Source of the DNA: Verrucomicrobia bacterium SCGC AAA164-M04
GTDB taxonomy: Bacteria; Verrucomicrobiota; Verrucomicrobiae; Verrucomicrobiales; Akkermansiaceae
DNA length: 64,000 nt
Assembly: GCA_000383735.1 (NCBI GenBank)
Contig: KB912157.1
Span: 13,735 to 77,734, forward strand
Direction of reading: 5' to 3'
Below, piece by piece: positions 25,414 through 34,279 of this stretch. The notes under the pieces are model-generated. The model was not told where the DNA came from. It saw nothing but the letters and a program-made list of their open reading frames with translations, and searched no databases. Both the position numbers and the translations under genes were made by a program. Numbering within the stretch: the first letter of the stretch is position 1; every line of letters begins with the position of its first letter.

Positions 25414-28251
25414 ATGAAACGATTAGCCCTCCTTCCATTACTCCTCAGCCCGCTAAGTGCTAAGGAATCCTACAATGTCCTCCCTGAAGCCGCTTCCGAT
25501 TGGAAGATGGCAGGTCCTGGTTCTTTCGAGCAAAAGAACGGTGTTTCTACTGCTAAAGGAGGAATGGGCCTCTGGTGGTATGGTAAAAAAGAATTCACTA
25601 ACGCGTGCTTTACGGTTGAGTTTTTGGCCCCAGAAGATGCTGACAACTCGGGTGTCTTTGTTAGGTTCCCCAACCCAGGCAATGATCCTTGGGTCGCCGT
25701 CAAAAAAGGATATGAAATCCAGATCTGCGGCAACGAGGCCCACAAAAATAAGACTGGTGCGATTTATGACATTCAGCCCGCGATCGATCCAGGCATGAAG
25801 GTTGGCGAATGGAACAAGTATGATATTATCACAGTCGGCGACCAAATTGCCATCATCCTCAATGGGAAGCTCATCAACATTTACGAATGTCAAGAAGGCC
25901 GAGGTGACGTTAGTGGCTACTTTGGGCTACAGAATCATGACGACGGATCTCCAGTCCAATTTCGCGGTGTTAAAGTCCGGGAGCTGGCCTCCGGCTCACT
26001 TCTTGCGGCGATGGGCGAGCTTGGTATACCGCGTTCTGCGCTGATTGCCTACAACTCTGCCTCCAACACCAAGGAGAAATGGTATCACTTAGCTGATCAC
26101 GGGCCTGCTTTTTTTCAAACCTACGGCGATTATTTTAAAGGTAAGTTGCGCCGCGAATCGGCATTGAAGGGAATTGCTCTCAACTACTCTGCGCTGCCCG
26201 GCCGAGTTGCTCTCTTTAACACCGAAAACCTCTCTCTTGTATCTGCGACAGATAAGGGTCTTAACCTTATCAACACCCCTTGGGGTGGTGGTCACCAAAA
26301 GGTTAATGAGTTTAACAATAAGGATTCCTACCTCTTCACTGCAGCTGAAGGCCCAGTTTGGGCAGACGACTCAGGCGCATTTAAAGATAATCGACCCCTC
26401 AAAGGTTACGGGAATTTCTCACACCTCGAATTTAATGGATACTTCCGCAGCGGCAACCAGGTTGTCCTTGATTATTCTGTCAACGGGACCCGGATTCTCG
26501 ACGCCGTCAGCGATCATAATCAAGGTGTGGCTCGCTATCTAGACGTTGCCCCCCACGACAAGCCTCTTACGGTTCGGCTTCTTGACGATTCGAGCGAAAA
26601 GGGCTTTGCTCTCAAAGTAAAATCCATCAATGGAGGCACCAAAACTACCTCGAAAAATGGTAGCTATTTCCTTCGCCTTGATGCCTCGTCTAAGCAGACC
26701 AGGGTTGCCCTTCTTTACACTGGAAATTCTAAGGCTGAAGCCCTTACCCCGGTTTCCCTTACTCCTCTCACCGAGGGGGGGGCTGGTATCTCGCCCGAGG
26801 TTTTCGAGGTTGAGGCAAAAATAGACAGTTCTAAAAAAGCTTGGGTGGTTGATCAGGTCCCCCTTCCTCCAGCTCTCAAGGCATCACCCTACAAGGGTAA
26901 GGTGCGGATGTCAGATGTCGATTTCTTCTCAGATGGGAATCGGGCCCTTCTCTCAACTTGGGATGGGGATATTTGGATGCTCACCGGGTTGAAAGACTTC
27001 AAAAAGCTGACTTGGAAACGTTACGCTACGGGATTCTTCGAGCCACTCGGCCTTAAGATTGTTAATGATGTTCCACATATCGCCGGTCGGGATGGTATCT
27101 ATGCTACTTACGATCTCAATAACGACGGAGAAGCGGACAAGTTTAGGGTCTTTAACAATGATGTTTACCTTTCTAATAACTTTCACGAATTCCAATTCGG
27201 CCTCGAAACTGATAAGGAAGGAAACTTCTATTTTGCCAAGGCTTCACCGGTTCGGGGTGGAGGGCGTGGTTTCGAAAAGATTCTTCCCCACAACGGTGCT
27301 TTCGTTAAAATTAGTTCAGATGGTAACCGTCTTTACACGATTGGCACTGGGCTCCGTGCTCCCGGCGGTATTGGAGTTGGACCAAACGGTGAAATCACCT
27401 CAGGGGAAAATGAAGGAACTTGGCAGCCCCGCTGCAAGATCAACTATTATGAGCCGGAAAACGGGACTCCATTCTTCGGCGTAGAAGATGCTCGTCAGGG
27501 GAATAAATCAAATTTCACAGAGCCTCTCTGCTACCTCCCAATGTCGGTCGATAACTCCGGTGGCGGGCAAATCTGGGTTCCTGAAGATGCCAAGATTGGT
27601 ATTGCGTCGGGCGAGCTTATTCACCTGTCCTATGGCCAATCTGCGATCTACCACGTTCTTCGTCAGAAAGTTGGCAATGGACTTTATCAAGGCGGTGTGA
27701 CGAAGCTCCCTGTCAAACTTTCGTCTTCGGCTCAGCGGGCTGTCTTCCACCCGGATGGTTCAATGTATGTTGTCGGATTCCGGGGTTGGCAGACTAACGC
27801 GGCCAATGAAGCTGGTCTCCAGCGGATTCGTCGAAATTACAAAAAGGTCAATCCCCTCCCAACTGCGATGGTCGTGACCAAGGAAGGCATCAAGCTGACT
27901 TTTGATGTCGAACTCGACGACGAGCTAGCGACTGATCCGACTTCCTTTACTGCTCAACGCTGGAAGTATATTCGCGGCCCTCAATACGGTTCAGGTGACT
28001 TTTCGGTAGACAATCCTGACAAGGCAGCTGAGGCGAGAGCAATCAAAAAGGAATCAAAGGGGCATCGGAAGCGTGATACTGTGAAGATTACCGCTGCTAG
28101 ACTTGGAGGAGATAAGAAATCGATTCTGCTGACTGTCGCAGGGCATAAGCCCAGCCAGCAGTTCAAGCTTGAATACGATCTCGAGTCCTCCGATGGTGAT
28201 GAGTTGATTGGGACGATTCATAGCACCATTCACAAGGTTCCTAGTAGTTAG
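25414..28251 (+). CDS. DUF1080 domain and beta-propeller secreted protein
   Basis: Taking the ATG at 25414 (MKRLALLP) gives a 945-residue exported protein with a signal peptide ending around residue 17. Domain order: a DUF1080 (3-keto-disaccharide hydrolase-like) module at about residues 20-200, a middle region without a known family (about 210-490), then a beta-propeller of sugar-dehydrogenase type at about 500-810 (ALLSTWDGDIW, GLRAPGGIGVGPNGE, VFHPDGSMYVVGFRGWQ) and a C-terminal beta segment. These modules in one chain are frequent in Verrucomicrobia and Planctomycetes. It precedes a multihaem cytochrome, so an oxidative step on a carbohydrate outside the cell is a reasonable guess. A strong terminator separates the two. 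Confidence 0.8.
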   Translation: MKRLALLPLLLSPLSAKESYNVLPEAASDWKMAGPGSFEQKNGVSTAKGGMGLWWYGKKEFTNACFTVEFLAPEDADNSGVFVRFPNPGNDPWVAVKKGYEIQICGNEAHKNKTGAIYDIQPAIDPGMKVGEWNKYDIITVGDQIAIILNGKLINIYECQEGRGDVSGYFGLQNHDDGSPVQFRGVKVRELASGSLLAAMGELGIPRSALIAYNSASNTKEKWYHLADHGPAFFQTYGDYFKGKLRRESALKGIALNYSALPGRVALFNTENLSLVSATDKGLNLINTPWGGGHQKVNEFNNKDSYLFTAAEGPVWADDSGAFKDNRPLKGYGNFSHLEFNGYFRSGNQVVLDYSVNGTRILDAVSDHNQGVARYLDVAPHDKPLTVRLLDDSSEKGFALKVKSINGGTKTTSKNGSYFLRLDASSKQTRVALLYTGNSKAEALTPVSLTPLTEGGAGISPEVFEVEAKIDSSKKAWVVDQVPLPPALKASPYKGKVRMSDVDFFSDGNRALLSTWDGDIWMLTGLKDFKKLTWKRYATGFFEPLGLKIVNDVPHIAGRDGIYATYDLNNDGEADKFRVFNNDVYLSNNFHEFQFGLETDKEGNFYFAKASPVRGGGRGFEKILPHNGAFVKISSDGNRLYTIGTGLRAPGGIGVGPNGEITSGENEGTWQPRCKINYYEPENGTPFFGVEDARQGNKSNFTEPLCYLPMSVDNSGGGQIWVPEDAKIGIASGELIHLSYGQSAIYHVLRQKVGNGLYQGGVTKLPVKLSSSAQRAVFHPDGSMYVVGFRGWQTNAANEAGLQRIRRNYKKVNPLPTAMVVTKEGIKLTFDVELDDELATDPTSFTAQRWKYIRGPQYGSGDFSVDNPDKAAEARAIKKESKGHRKRDTVKITAARLGGDKKSILLTVAGHKPSQQFKLEYDLESSDGDELIGTIHSTIHKVPSS

Positions 28252-28271
28252 ACTAGACCTCTAAAAAACTT

Positions 28272-28305
28272 AAAAACGCTCTTGAGTTTACTCGGGAGCG
28301 TTTTT
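28272..28305 (+). terminator. Terminator between the DUF1080 and cytochrome genes
   Basis: A stem of AAAAACGCTC with GAGCGTTTTT (about 28272-28281 and 28296-28305) around a 14-base loop, ending in T residues. The sequence is symmetrical enough to serve both strands. It follows the DUF1080/propeller gene by 20 bases, which implies that the cytochrome gene has its own promoter or depends on read-through. Confidence 0.7.
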
Positions 28306-28344
28306 CTTTTTGCCCTCTTCCAATAGACGTTTAACATTCCTCCA

Positions 28345-30309
28345 ATGAAGTTCACTTCGCTTCCATTTCTTCTGATAAGCTTGATGATCCCAGCCAATGC
28401 TGAGTTAAACGCCTCTTTTACATCATCAGGTAAGTCCAAGACCAAACAAGTTGCCGTTCCAGCACTATTCGTTGACAAGGGTGAATCACCAGCGGCGGGA
28501 CTTCCAGTCGGCCCTTTTATTGCGAGCTACACTGGGAAACTTTCTATCCCGAAACGCTTTCGTATCTCCTTTTCCGTCGAATCAGAGGGCAAGGTCGAAC
28601 TCAAGGTTAACGAGGAAGAAGTTACTTTTAGTGAGGGCAAATCGGATCGTATTCGCCTTAATCCCGGGGAAGTCCCGATTGAAATCACCTTCACCTCTCC
28701 CGACAGCGGGGCTGGTTACTTCCGCCTTTACTGGGAAGAACGTCGCGAATTTCCTCGCGAACCCATACCCGCATCGGTCTTCACCTCGTTAAATGAGGCT
28801 CCGATCAATGCTGCTCACCTCTTTGCTGATCACAACTGCATCCAGTGTCATAAGGCTAGCCTCGGGTCTTCTGCCATGCCGGAGCTGAAGTATGCTGGTC
28901 CGAATTTAACTGGCATCGGTTCTCGAGCAAACCAATCTTGGCTTACTCGCTGGATTGCCCAACCCGATAAATTAAAGCCAACGACTACCATGCCTGCGAT
29001 GGTCGATCATACAAAACCGGAAGGCGCCCAGGCTGCTGCCGATATCGGGGCCTATCTCGCTTCACTCATCACTGAGGAAAAAGCCACTAGCGGCCCTGAC
29101 CTGTCTCTTGCTCAAAAAGGTGGAGAGCATTTCCACAAACTCGGTTGTATCGCCTGCCACTCAAAGCCAGACGCTGATGAGCCGGATTTCGAAAATGGCC
29201 GCATTCCACTCAATAATGTTGCGGCTAAATTTAAGGGAGGATCTCTAGTCAGCTTCCTTAAGAACCCACAAAAACACCACGAGGCGATTAAAATGCCCAA
29301 TTTTCGCTTCTCCGACGATGAGGCTACTTCACTCGCTGCCTACCTGACCAAAACATCCACTGGTGAGCACACACCGGACCCCTCTGAATTTCCTCCCGGT
29401 GATACGGTTCGCGGAAAAAGTCTTGTGGCGTCTCTAAATTGCTCTAGCTGTCACGAAGGCCTTGAACCATCCCGGACTTCTGCCCCGAATCTTGCAGATC
29501 TCAAGGACTGGACCAAAGGCTGTCTAGGCCCTGACGATCAACTCGGGAAATCCCCTCGGCTGATACTAACTAATGAGGAAAAAAAGGCAATTATCCCGGC
29601 TATTCTACCTAGATTACGTTACGACACCGTTGAGGACTATGCCAGCCGACAGATCGAGGCCCTCAATTGCACGTCATGCCATGATTATAACGGTCGGGAT
29701 GCACTCCTTACTAAAGTCCATGGGGAGACCAAGTCACTGCTCGATCACATTAAAACAGCAGACGAACGACTCATCCAATCCCGGCCGCCCTTAACTCACA
29801 TGGGTGCAATGTTACATACTGGATATGTAGAGAAAATGCTTCTCGGTGCCGCAAATCCTCGTCCACGTCCATGGCTTGAAATGCGCATGCCCGCCTTCCC
29901 TCTCCACGCGAAATATTTAGCTCATGGGCTTGGCCAGCACCATGGTCTTCCGGCGTCAGAACCATCAAAAGAGAGCCCCGCGCCTGACCAAGTTAAAATT
30001 GGAGAGCAGCTTGTTGGTCTAACTGGGTATGCTTGCGTAACGTGCCACGCCATCAACGAAAAGCCTGCTGTTGCTGCCTTTGAAATTAAGGGCATAAATT
30101 TTGGAATTACACACGAGCGGCTCCGCCCGGGATACTTTCATCAATGGATGTTTAATCCAGCTCGGCTCGTAGCCGACACCAAAATGCCCCGTTACACTAA
30201 CCCCGACGATGGAACAGGACTTAGGCCTGATATTCTCGATGGAGATGCTTATAAGCAATTTGAGGCGGTCCGCCAATACATTCAATCGGTCAGCGCTTCT
30301 ACGAAGTAA
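28345..30309 (+). CDS. Secreted c-type cytochrome with five CxxCH motifs
   Basis: A 654-residue exported protein with a signal peptide ending at about residue 19, an N-terminal beta-sandwich (about 25-135) and five CxxCH haem-attachment sites at Cys165, Cys268, Cys366, Cys442 and Cys564. The sequence around each is that of a class I cytochrome c repeated with spacers, with several Met-rich segments (TTTMPAMVDH, AIKMPNFRF, TKMPRYTN) that may give axial methionines. It sits 93 bases after the DUF1080/propeller gene with a terminator between. Electron transfer in the periplasm, perhaps from that protein, is inferred only from the neighbourhood. Confidence 0.85.
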   Translation: MKFTSLPFLLISLMIPANAELNASFTSSGKSKTKQVAVPALFVDKGESPAAGLPVGPFIASYTGKLSIPKRFRISFSVESEGKVELKVNEEEVTFSEGKSDRIRLNPGEVPIEITFTSPDSGAGYFRLYWEERREFPREPIPASVFTSLNEAPINAAHLFADHNCIQCHKASLGSSAMPELKYAGPNLTGIGSRANQSWLTRWIAQPDKLKPTTTMPAMVDHTKPEGAQAAADIGAYLASLITEEKATSGPDLSLAQKGGEHFHKLGCIACHSKPDADEPDFENGRIPLNNVAAKFKGGSLVSFLKNPQKHHEAIKMPNFRFSDDEATSLAAYLTKTSTGEHTPDPSEFPPGDTVRGKSLVASLNCSSCHEGLEPSRTSAPNLADLKDWTKGCLGPDDQLGKSPRLILTNEEKKAIIPAILPRLRYDTVEDYASRQIEALNCTSCHDYNGRDALLTKVHGETKSLLDHIKTADERLIQSRPPLTHMGAMLHTGYVEKMLLGAANPRPRPWLEMRMPAFPLHAKYLAHGLGQHHGLPASEPSKESPAPDQVKIGEQLVGLTGYACVTCHAINEKPAVAAFEIKGINFGITHERLRPGYFHQWMFNPARLVADTKMPRYTNPDDGTGLRPDILDGDAYKQFEAVRQYIQSVSASTK

Positions 30310-30395
30310 TCCGAGATCAATTAGGTGCAAAAACTTCTGTCATAAGAGGTTTGCGAGGCCCTTCTAACCATCTTGCTATAGCCAGTGAAAAGCCC

Positions 30396-31046
30396 ATGAA
30401 CCCCACCCCAATTTCCTTAGCGTTTTTTTTGATCTCCTTCCTATGTTTCACCCAGGCAAAAGAACCAAGACGCCAAGTCCTCGCCTGCGTTGGAGATAGT
30501 ATTACTCAAGGAGTAAGAGCGGAACGCGGACAGGCTTGGCCGGCGCAGGCCCAAAGGACACTCGGTGAAAAATGGTAGGTTCAAAACTTTGGCCTCAGCG
30601 GAACCACCTTGATGAACAGTGGGAACAAGCCTTACCAAAAATCCAAGCAATTTAAGGCCGCTCTTTCCTCAAATCCCGATATCGTTGTAATCATGCTTGG
30701 CACAAACGATACCAAGCCAGCAAATTGGTGGAATTCTGCTAAGGATTACGAAGTCGACTACCGTGACTTAATCTCTGATTTTGAAAAGCTCCCTTCTAAA
30801 CCTAAGATTTACCTTTGTCTCCCTCCATATATTGCAAAAGAGGGCCGGTGGGGAATTAATAACCAAGATACCCTGGCGCAAATCCCTATGATCAAGAAAA
30901 TAGCGAAAGATCTCAAGCTTGAGGTCATTGACGTTTATGCTGCTCTTGAGGGACAAGACGACCTAATCCCTGACACGGTCCACCCAAATACGGGTGGGGC
31001 TGCCCTCATCGCAAAGGCTGTGGCGGCTTCTCTGACAACCCGATAG
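30396..31046 (+). pseudogene. SGNH/GDSL hydrolase interrupted by an in-frame amber codon
   Basis: From the ATG at 30396 there are 60 codons with a signal peptide and the GDSL block (ACVGDSITQG, Ser35), then TAG at 30576-30578 where a homologue would probably read Trp-Tyr, then the same frame stays open to 31046 with block III (LGTNDT) and the Asp-His pair in DTVHP. All catalytic residues of the SGNH fold are therefore present except that translation stops at codon 61 of 217. A single base change from TAC or TAT would explain it. It could be a true pseudogene or a sequencing error. The intact enzyme would be an exported esterase or lipase. Confidence 0.85.
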
Positions 31047-31222
31047 ATCCAGCAAGAGTAGGAAAGCGAGCAGAGTGCTAGCCTATTGAATTTGGGCGCT
31101 TAAGCAGGAAATTCCTTGCCAATTCGGTCTTTCCCACGTAGATCCCCCTCACTTCCCAAGAGCTGCATTATCAACAACGAGAAACCGGGAAGTTCCATTG
31201 CAGCAATTTCTTACTAAAAGCG

Positions 31223-31243
31223 CCTTCGTGCTTTAACGAAGGA
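31223..31243 (+). promoter_or_regulatory. Hairpin sequestering the rpsB ribosome binding site
   Basis: Just before rpsB, CCTTCGT at 31223-31229 pairs with ACGAAGG at 31236-31242 around a six-base loop. The Shine-Dalgarno sequence AAGGA (31239-31243) lies in the 3-prime arm, nine bases before the ATG at 31253, so folding would hide it. Autoregulation of ribosomal protein operons by such structures is known for S2 in Proteobacteria; here it is an inference from one perfect seven-base-pair stem. Confidence 0.5.
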
Positions 31244-31252
31244 CCAAAGATA

Positions 31253-31936
31253 ATGATTAACGAACTCATCAAAGATATGGTCGAAGCTGGTGTCCACTAT
31301 GGGCACCAGACTAAGAAGTGGAATCCGAAAATGAAACCTTACCTTATGAAGGATAAAGGTGGAATTTACATCATCGACCTTGTGAAAACGGTTCAGTGTC
31401 TTGATAAGGCATCGGACTTCCTCGCTAAGATTGCGGGTAAAAATAAGAAAATTCTTTTCGTCGGCTGTAAGCGGCAGGCCCAAGACGCAGTTCGCGAAGC
31501 GGCTGAAGCAACCGGCCAGTATTATGTCAACTACCGTTGGCTAGGCGGAACCCTCACGAACCTTACCACTATTCGAAACTCGGTAAAGCGCCTCAAGTAT
31601 CTTGAGGACATCGAGCGTGCCCCCGAATACAAATCTATGTCAAAGAAGGAGCTTTCTGCTTTGAATCGTGAGAAGGATAAGCTTCACCGTAACCTCAACG
31701 GTGTTCGTGACATGGAGAAGCACCCAGATGCTGTCGTAATCGTCGATACCGCCCGTGAATCCATTGCTGTAGCTGAGGCGAGGCGCTTAAAGATCCCAAT
31801 CATCGGAATCGTTGATACCAATGGAGATCCATCCAAACTTGAGTATCCAGTTCCAGCAAATGACGATGCAATGCGTTCAATACGAATCGTTCTTCAGAAC
31901 CTTGTTGACGGGATCGTTGTGGGCGCTAAGGGCTAA
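31253..31936 (+). CDS. rpsB: 30S ribosomal protein S2
   Basis: A 227-residue S2 protein, part of the small ribosomal subunit near the tmRNA/S1 binding region. The opening VEAGVHYGHQTKKWNPKM, the IIDLVKTVQCL strand, NYRWLGGTLTN and the PIIGIVDTNGDP segment are all typical. Shorter than E. coli S2 but within range for the family. It is followed by tsf 29 bases later, the conserved rpsB-tsf order, and it has a 206-base leader in which a hairpin covers its ribosome binding site. Confidence 0.98.
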   Translation: MINELIKDMVEAGVHYGHQTKKWNPKMKPYLMKDKGGIYIIDLVKTVQCLDKASDFLAKIAGKNKKILFVGCKRQAQDAVREAAEATGQYYVNYRWLGGTLTNLTTIRNSVKRLKYLEDIERAPEYKSMSKKELSALNREKDKLHRNLNGVRDMEKHPDAVVIVDTARESIAVAEARRLKIPIIGIVDTNGDPSKLEYPVPANDDAMRSIRIVLQNLVDGIVVGAKG

Positions 31937-31965
31937 ACTTACAAACTGAGCAAGAAAAAGACATT

Positions 31966-32832
31966 ATGATCACCGCATCTCTCGTTAAAGAGCTCCGTGA
32001 AAAGACCGGAGTAGCCATGATGGAATGCAAGAATGCCCTTAAAGAAACTGAGGGTGATATTGATGCTGCCATCAAGATTCTCCGTGAGCGGGGCGAAGCA
32101 AAGGCCGAGAAAAAGGCTTCCCGCGACGCTAATGAAGGAATCATCGTTGCCGCCCTGGCCGAATCTGGAAAATCTGGAGTTCTCGTGGAGATTAACTGCG
32201 AAACAGATTTCGTAGCCAAGAACGAAAATTTTCAGGCATTTGTCGGCGAGGTAGCCGCAACTGTCCTTGCTGGCAACGTTACTGACCTCGAGGCAGCCAA
32301 GGCCCTTCCAAAGGGCGATGAGACTCTCGAGGGTTTCATTAAGACGAAAGTCCTTGAAATGGGCGAAAATCTTCAGTTCCGCCGGTTCGACCGCCTCACC
32401 CTGAATGGTGAAGGTGCCGTTGCTTCCTACATCCACCTCGGTGGCAAGGTGGGTGTCCTCATCGAAGTGAGTTCTGAAAAAGCTGAGACTGCCTCATCAG
32501 AGACCTTCAAGGACCTTGTTAAGGATCTTACTCTTCATATCGCTGCGACCTCACCCGCGGGACTCAAGCGCGAAGATATTCCAGCTGAGCTCGTTGAGTC
32601 GGAAAAGGATATCTTTCGGAAGCAAATGGAGGGTGCAGGAAAGCCTGCTGATATCCTTGAGAAGATTATTGAAGGGAAACTCGGGAAATTTTATTCTGAG
32701 CGGTGTCTTCTCGAGCAGGGCTTTGTGAAGGAGCCAGATACCGCTATTAAAAGCTTACTTGAAGCCAAGGGTAAAGAGCTCGGTGACACGATCACCGTGA
32801 ATAGTTTCCTCCGCTTCGGACTCGGCGAATAG
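31966..32832 (+). CDS. tsf: Translation elongation factor Ts
   Basis: A 288-residue EF-Ts, which regenerates EF-Tu by nucleotide exchange. It opens with MITASLVKELREKTGVAMMECKNAL, the usual UBA-like start, and has the TDFVAKN motif near residue 85 that contacts EF-Tu, then the two core domains and a C-terminal VNSFLRFGLGE. It closes the rpsB-tsf transcript and is followed by a strong terminator. Confidence 0.98.
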   Translation: MITASLVKELREKTGVAMMECKNALKETEGDIDAAIKILRERGEAKAEKKASRDANEGIIVAALAESGKSGVLVEINCETDFVAKNENFQAFVGEVAATVLAGNVTDLEAAKALPKGDETLEGFIKTKVLEMGENLQFRRFDRLTLNGEGAVASYIHLGGKVGVLIEVSSEKAETASSETFKDLVKDLTLHIAATSPAGLKREDIPAELVESEKDIFRKQMEGAGKPADILEKIIEGKLGKFYSERCLLEQGFVKEPDTAIKSLLEAKGKELGDTITVNSFLRFGLGE

Positions 32833-32860
32833 CCTCAACTGAAAGTCCGAATTTTTAAAG

Positions 32861-32891
32861 CCCGGCACCCATAGGGTCGCCGGGTTTTTTT
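32861..32891 (+). terminator. Terminator after tsf
   Basis: CCCGGC at 32861-32866 pairs with GCCGGG at 32879-32884, with further ACCC/GGGT pairing inside, then seven T residues to 32891. It closes rpsB-tsf; the A-rich 5-prime side (TTTTTAAAG) gives some terminator strength for the convergent DUF1080 gene too. Confidence 0.85.
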
Positions 32892-32952
32892 ACCCAAAAA
32901 CCGGATGGTGTAGACTCCATCCGGCCCCAACATTTAATTAGGATTCTAGGAC

Positions 32953-33615
32953 CTAAAGTTCCCGAATTTTGAGGTTCTTCCAAGCCACATCAAATGGCCC
33001 TCGGTTGCCTACCCCGTGGACCTGGAGGCCGATAAAGCCTTTTGGATAAGCTTTATACTTGGGGGCGTCGGTAAGATCCGAAATCTGAACATTATTGATC
33101 CAGACCTGAATCCTCGGACCCTTGGCGAGAATGCGGTATTTGTTCCATTCGCCATCTTTAAAATGTTTGTGAGGCTTCAAGAGATTCTTTGGAGTCATCC
33201 AGCCTCCACAAGCTTCACCGTAAATATAACCTGATTCAGCCCCCTTCGCGCCACTGGCTTCAATCTCAACTTGGGGACCATTCACTCGCCCTTCGGGAGT
33301 ATTCCCCTTGGTCTGGGACCTTATCATGACCCCAGAATTTAGATTATTGTGAACCTTAACTTCGAAGGTTAGCTCGAAATCTCCATAGAGTTTATCAGTG
33401 CAAAGAAATGAATTAGGGCTCCCTTTAGCCGTTGTTCCAACGATCGAACCTGCCTTGGCTTCAAAAGTTGCACTGCCATTTTTTTGTGAGAACCCAGTAA
33501 GGTTCTTACCATTAAAGAGATCGGTCCATTCCTTTGTCTCCTTGTGGTGGTTGGAAAAAGCCGGAGAGACTATTGAAATTGCGAGGCAAACAGCTTTGAT
33601 CGAGTATTTCTTCAT
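32953..33615 (-). CDS. DUF1080 (3-keto-disaccharide hydrolase-like) secreted protein
   Basis: Starting at the ATG at 33615 (MKKYSIKAVCLA; an ATG at 33630 is also possible) gives about 220 residues with a signal peptide ending near residue 20. The remainder is one DUF1080 jelly-roll domain: DLFNGKNLTGF, FEAKAGSIVG, GDFELTFEVKVH, NSGVMIRS, and the closing GFIGLQVHG and VAWKNLKIREL strands. Family members hydrolyse glycosidic bonds in 3-ketodisaccharides and related sugars. It stands at the end of a leftward group, 71 bases after the LysE-like gene. Confidence 0.87.
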   Translation of the reverse strand: MKKYSIKAVCLAISIVSPAFSNHHKETKEWTDLFNGKNLTGFSQKNGSATFEAKAGSIVGTTAKGSPNSFLCTDKLYGDFELTFEVKVHNNLNSGVMIRSQTKGNTPEGRVNGPQVEIEASGAKGAESGYIYGEACGGWMTPKNLLKPHKHFKDGEWNKYRILAKGPRIQVWINNVQISDLTDAPKYKAYPKGFIGLQVHGVGNRGPFDVAWKNLKIREL

Positions 33616-33685
33616 AATTGAGTTGTTCATGTTACGGGTGAAAGACCTCGAAGCTATCCAATAATCATCTTTCAACTTAAGGGAT

Positions 33686-34279
33686 TCACCAAAACAGCAA
33701 ATGGATGGCTAAACCGGTCAAAGCTCCGGCAAAAAGGAGATCGATTGCTCGGCTAAATCTTTGATATCCGCTCCGAACCTTGGGTATTTGCAAAAGCCAA
33801 ACCCAGAGGCACCAAAAAAAAAGAGCTTCACCGACCACAATTAGCCAAAGCGCAAAAGGCCACCAATCAGGGTAAGGTCTGGTTAAAAAGGTTGCGACTA
33901 CGCTGGCAAAAAATACTAAGGCTTTAGGATTCAGCAAATTACAGAAAAGTCCGCGCAGGTACGGACTTCGTTTTGGGGTATGAAATTCTCCCTTAGGCTT
34001 CGGTTTCTTAAGCAACCCGAACGCTAACCAGAGAAGGTATAGGGCCGCAAGCCCCTCTAATCCGATTGCAATGGCCCCTCCCCTGGCAAGCACAAGCGCA
34101 ATACCGCCAATCGCAAGGGTGGCGTGTAACGTGAGCCCCGTGCTAATTCCAAGCACCATCATCCAACCCGATCGCAAGCCCTCTGCGAGAGAAGTGCGTG
34201 TTAGCAAAAGCATATCTGGACCTGGGCTGAATTGCCCGATCAGCATAATCAATGCAAAAGCCCAAAGCTCAGCAATCAT
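33686..34279 (-). CDS. LysE/RhtB family amino-acid exporter
   Basis: A 197-residue membrane protein with about six hydrophobic helices. The opening AELWAFALIMLIGQFSPGPDMLLLTRTSLAEGLRSG is the RhtB/LysE signature (PGPD), and NPKALVFFASV comes from the second repeat. Such proteins export amino acids or small metabolites; which one is not visible. Its start codon overlaps the stop of the HAD gene by four bases (ATGA), so the two are translated together. Confidence 0.88.
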   Translation of the reverse strand: MIAELWAFALIMLIGQFSPGPDMLLLTRTSLAEGLRSGWMMVLGISTGLTLHATLAIGGIALVLARGGAIAIGLEGLAALYLLWLAFGLLKKPKPKGEFHTPKRSPYLRGLFCNLLNPKALVFFASVVATFLTRPYPDWWPFALWLIVVGEALFFWCLWVWLLQIPKVRSGYQRFSRAIDLLFAGALTGLAIHLLFW

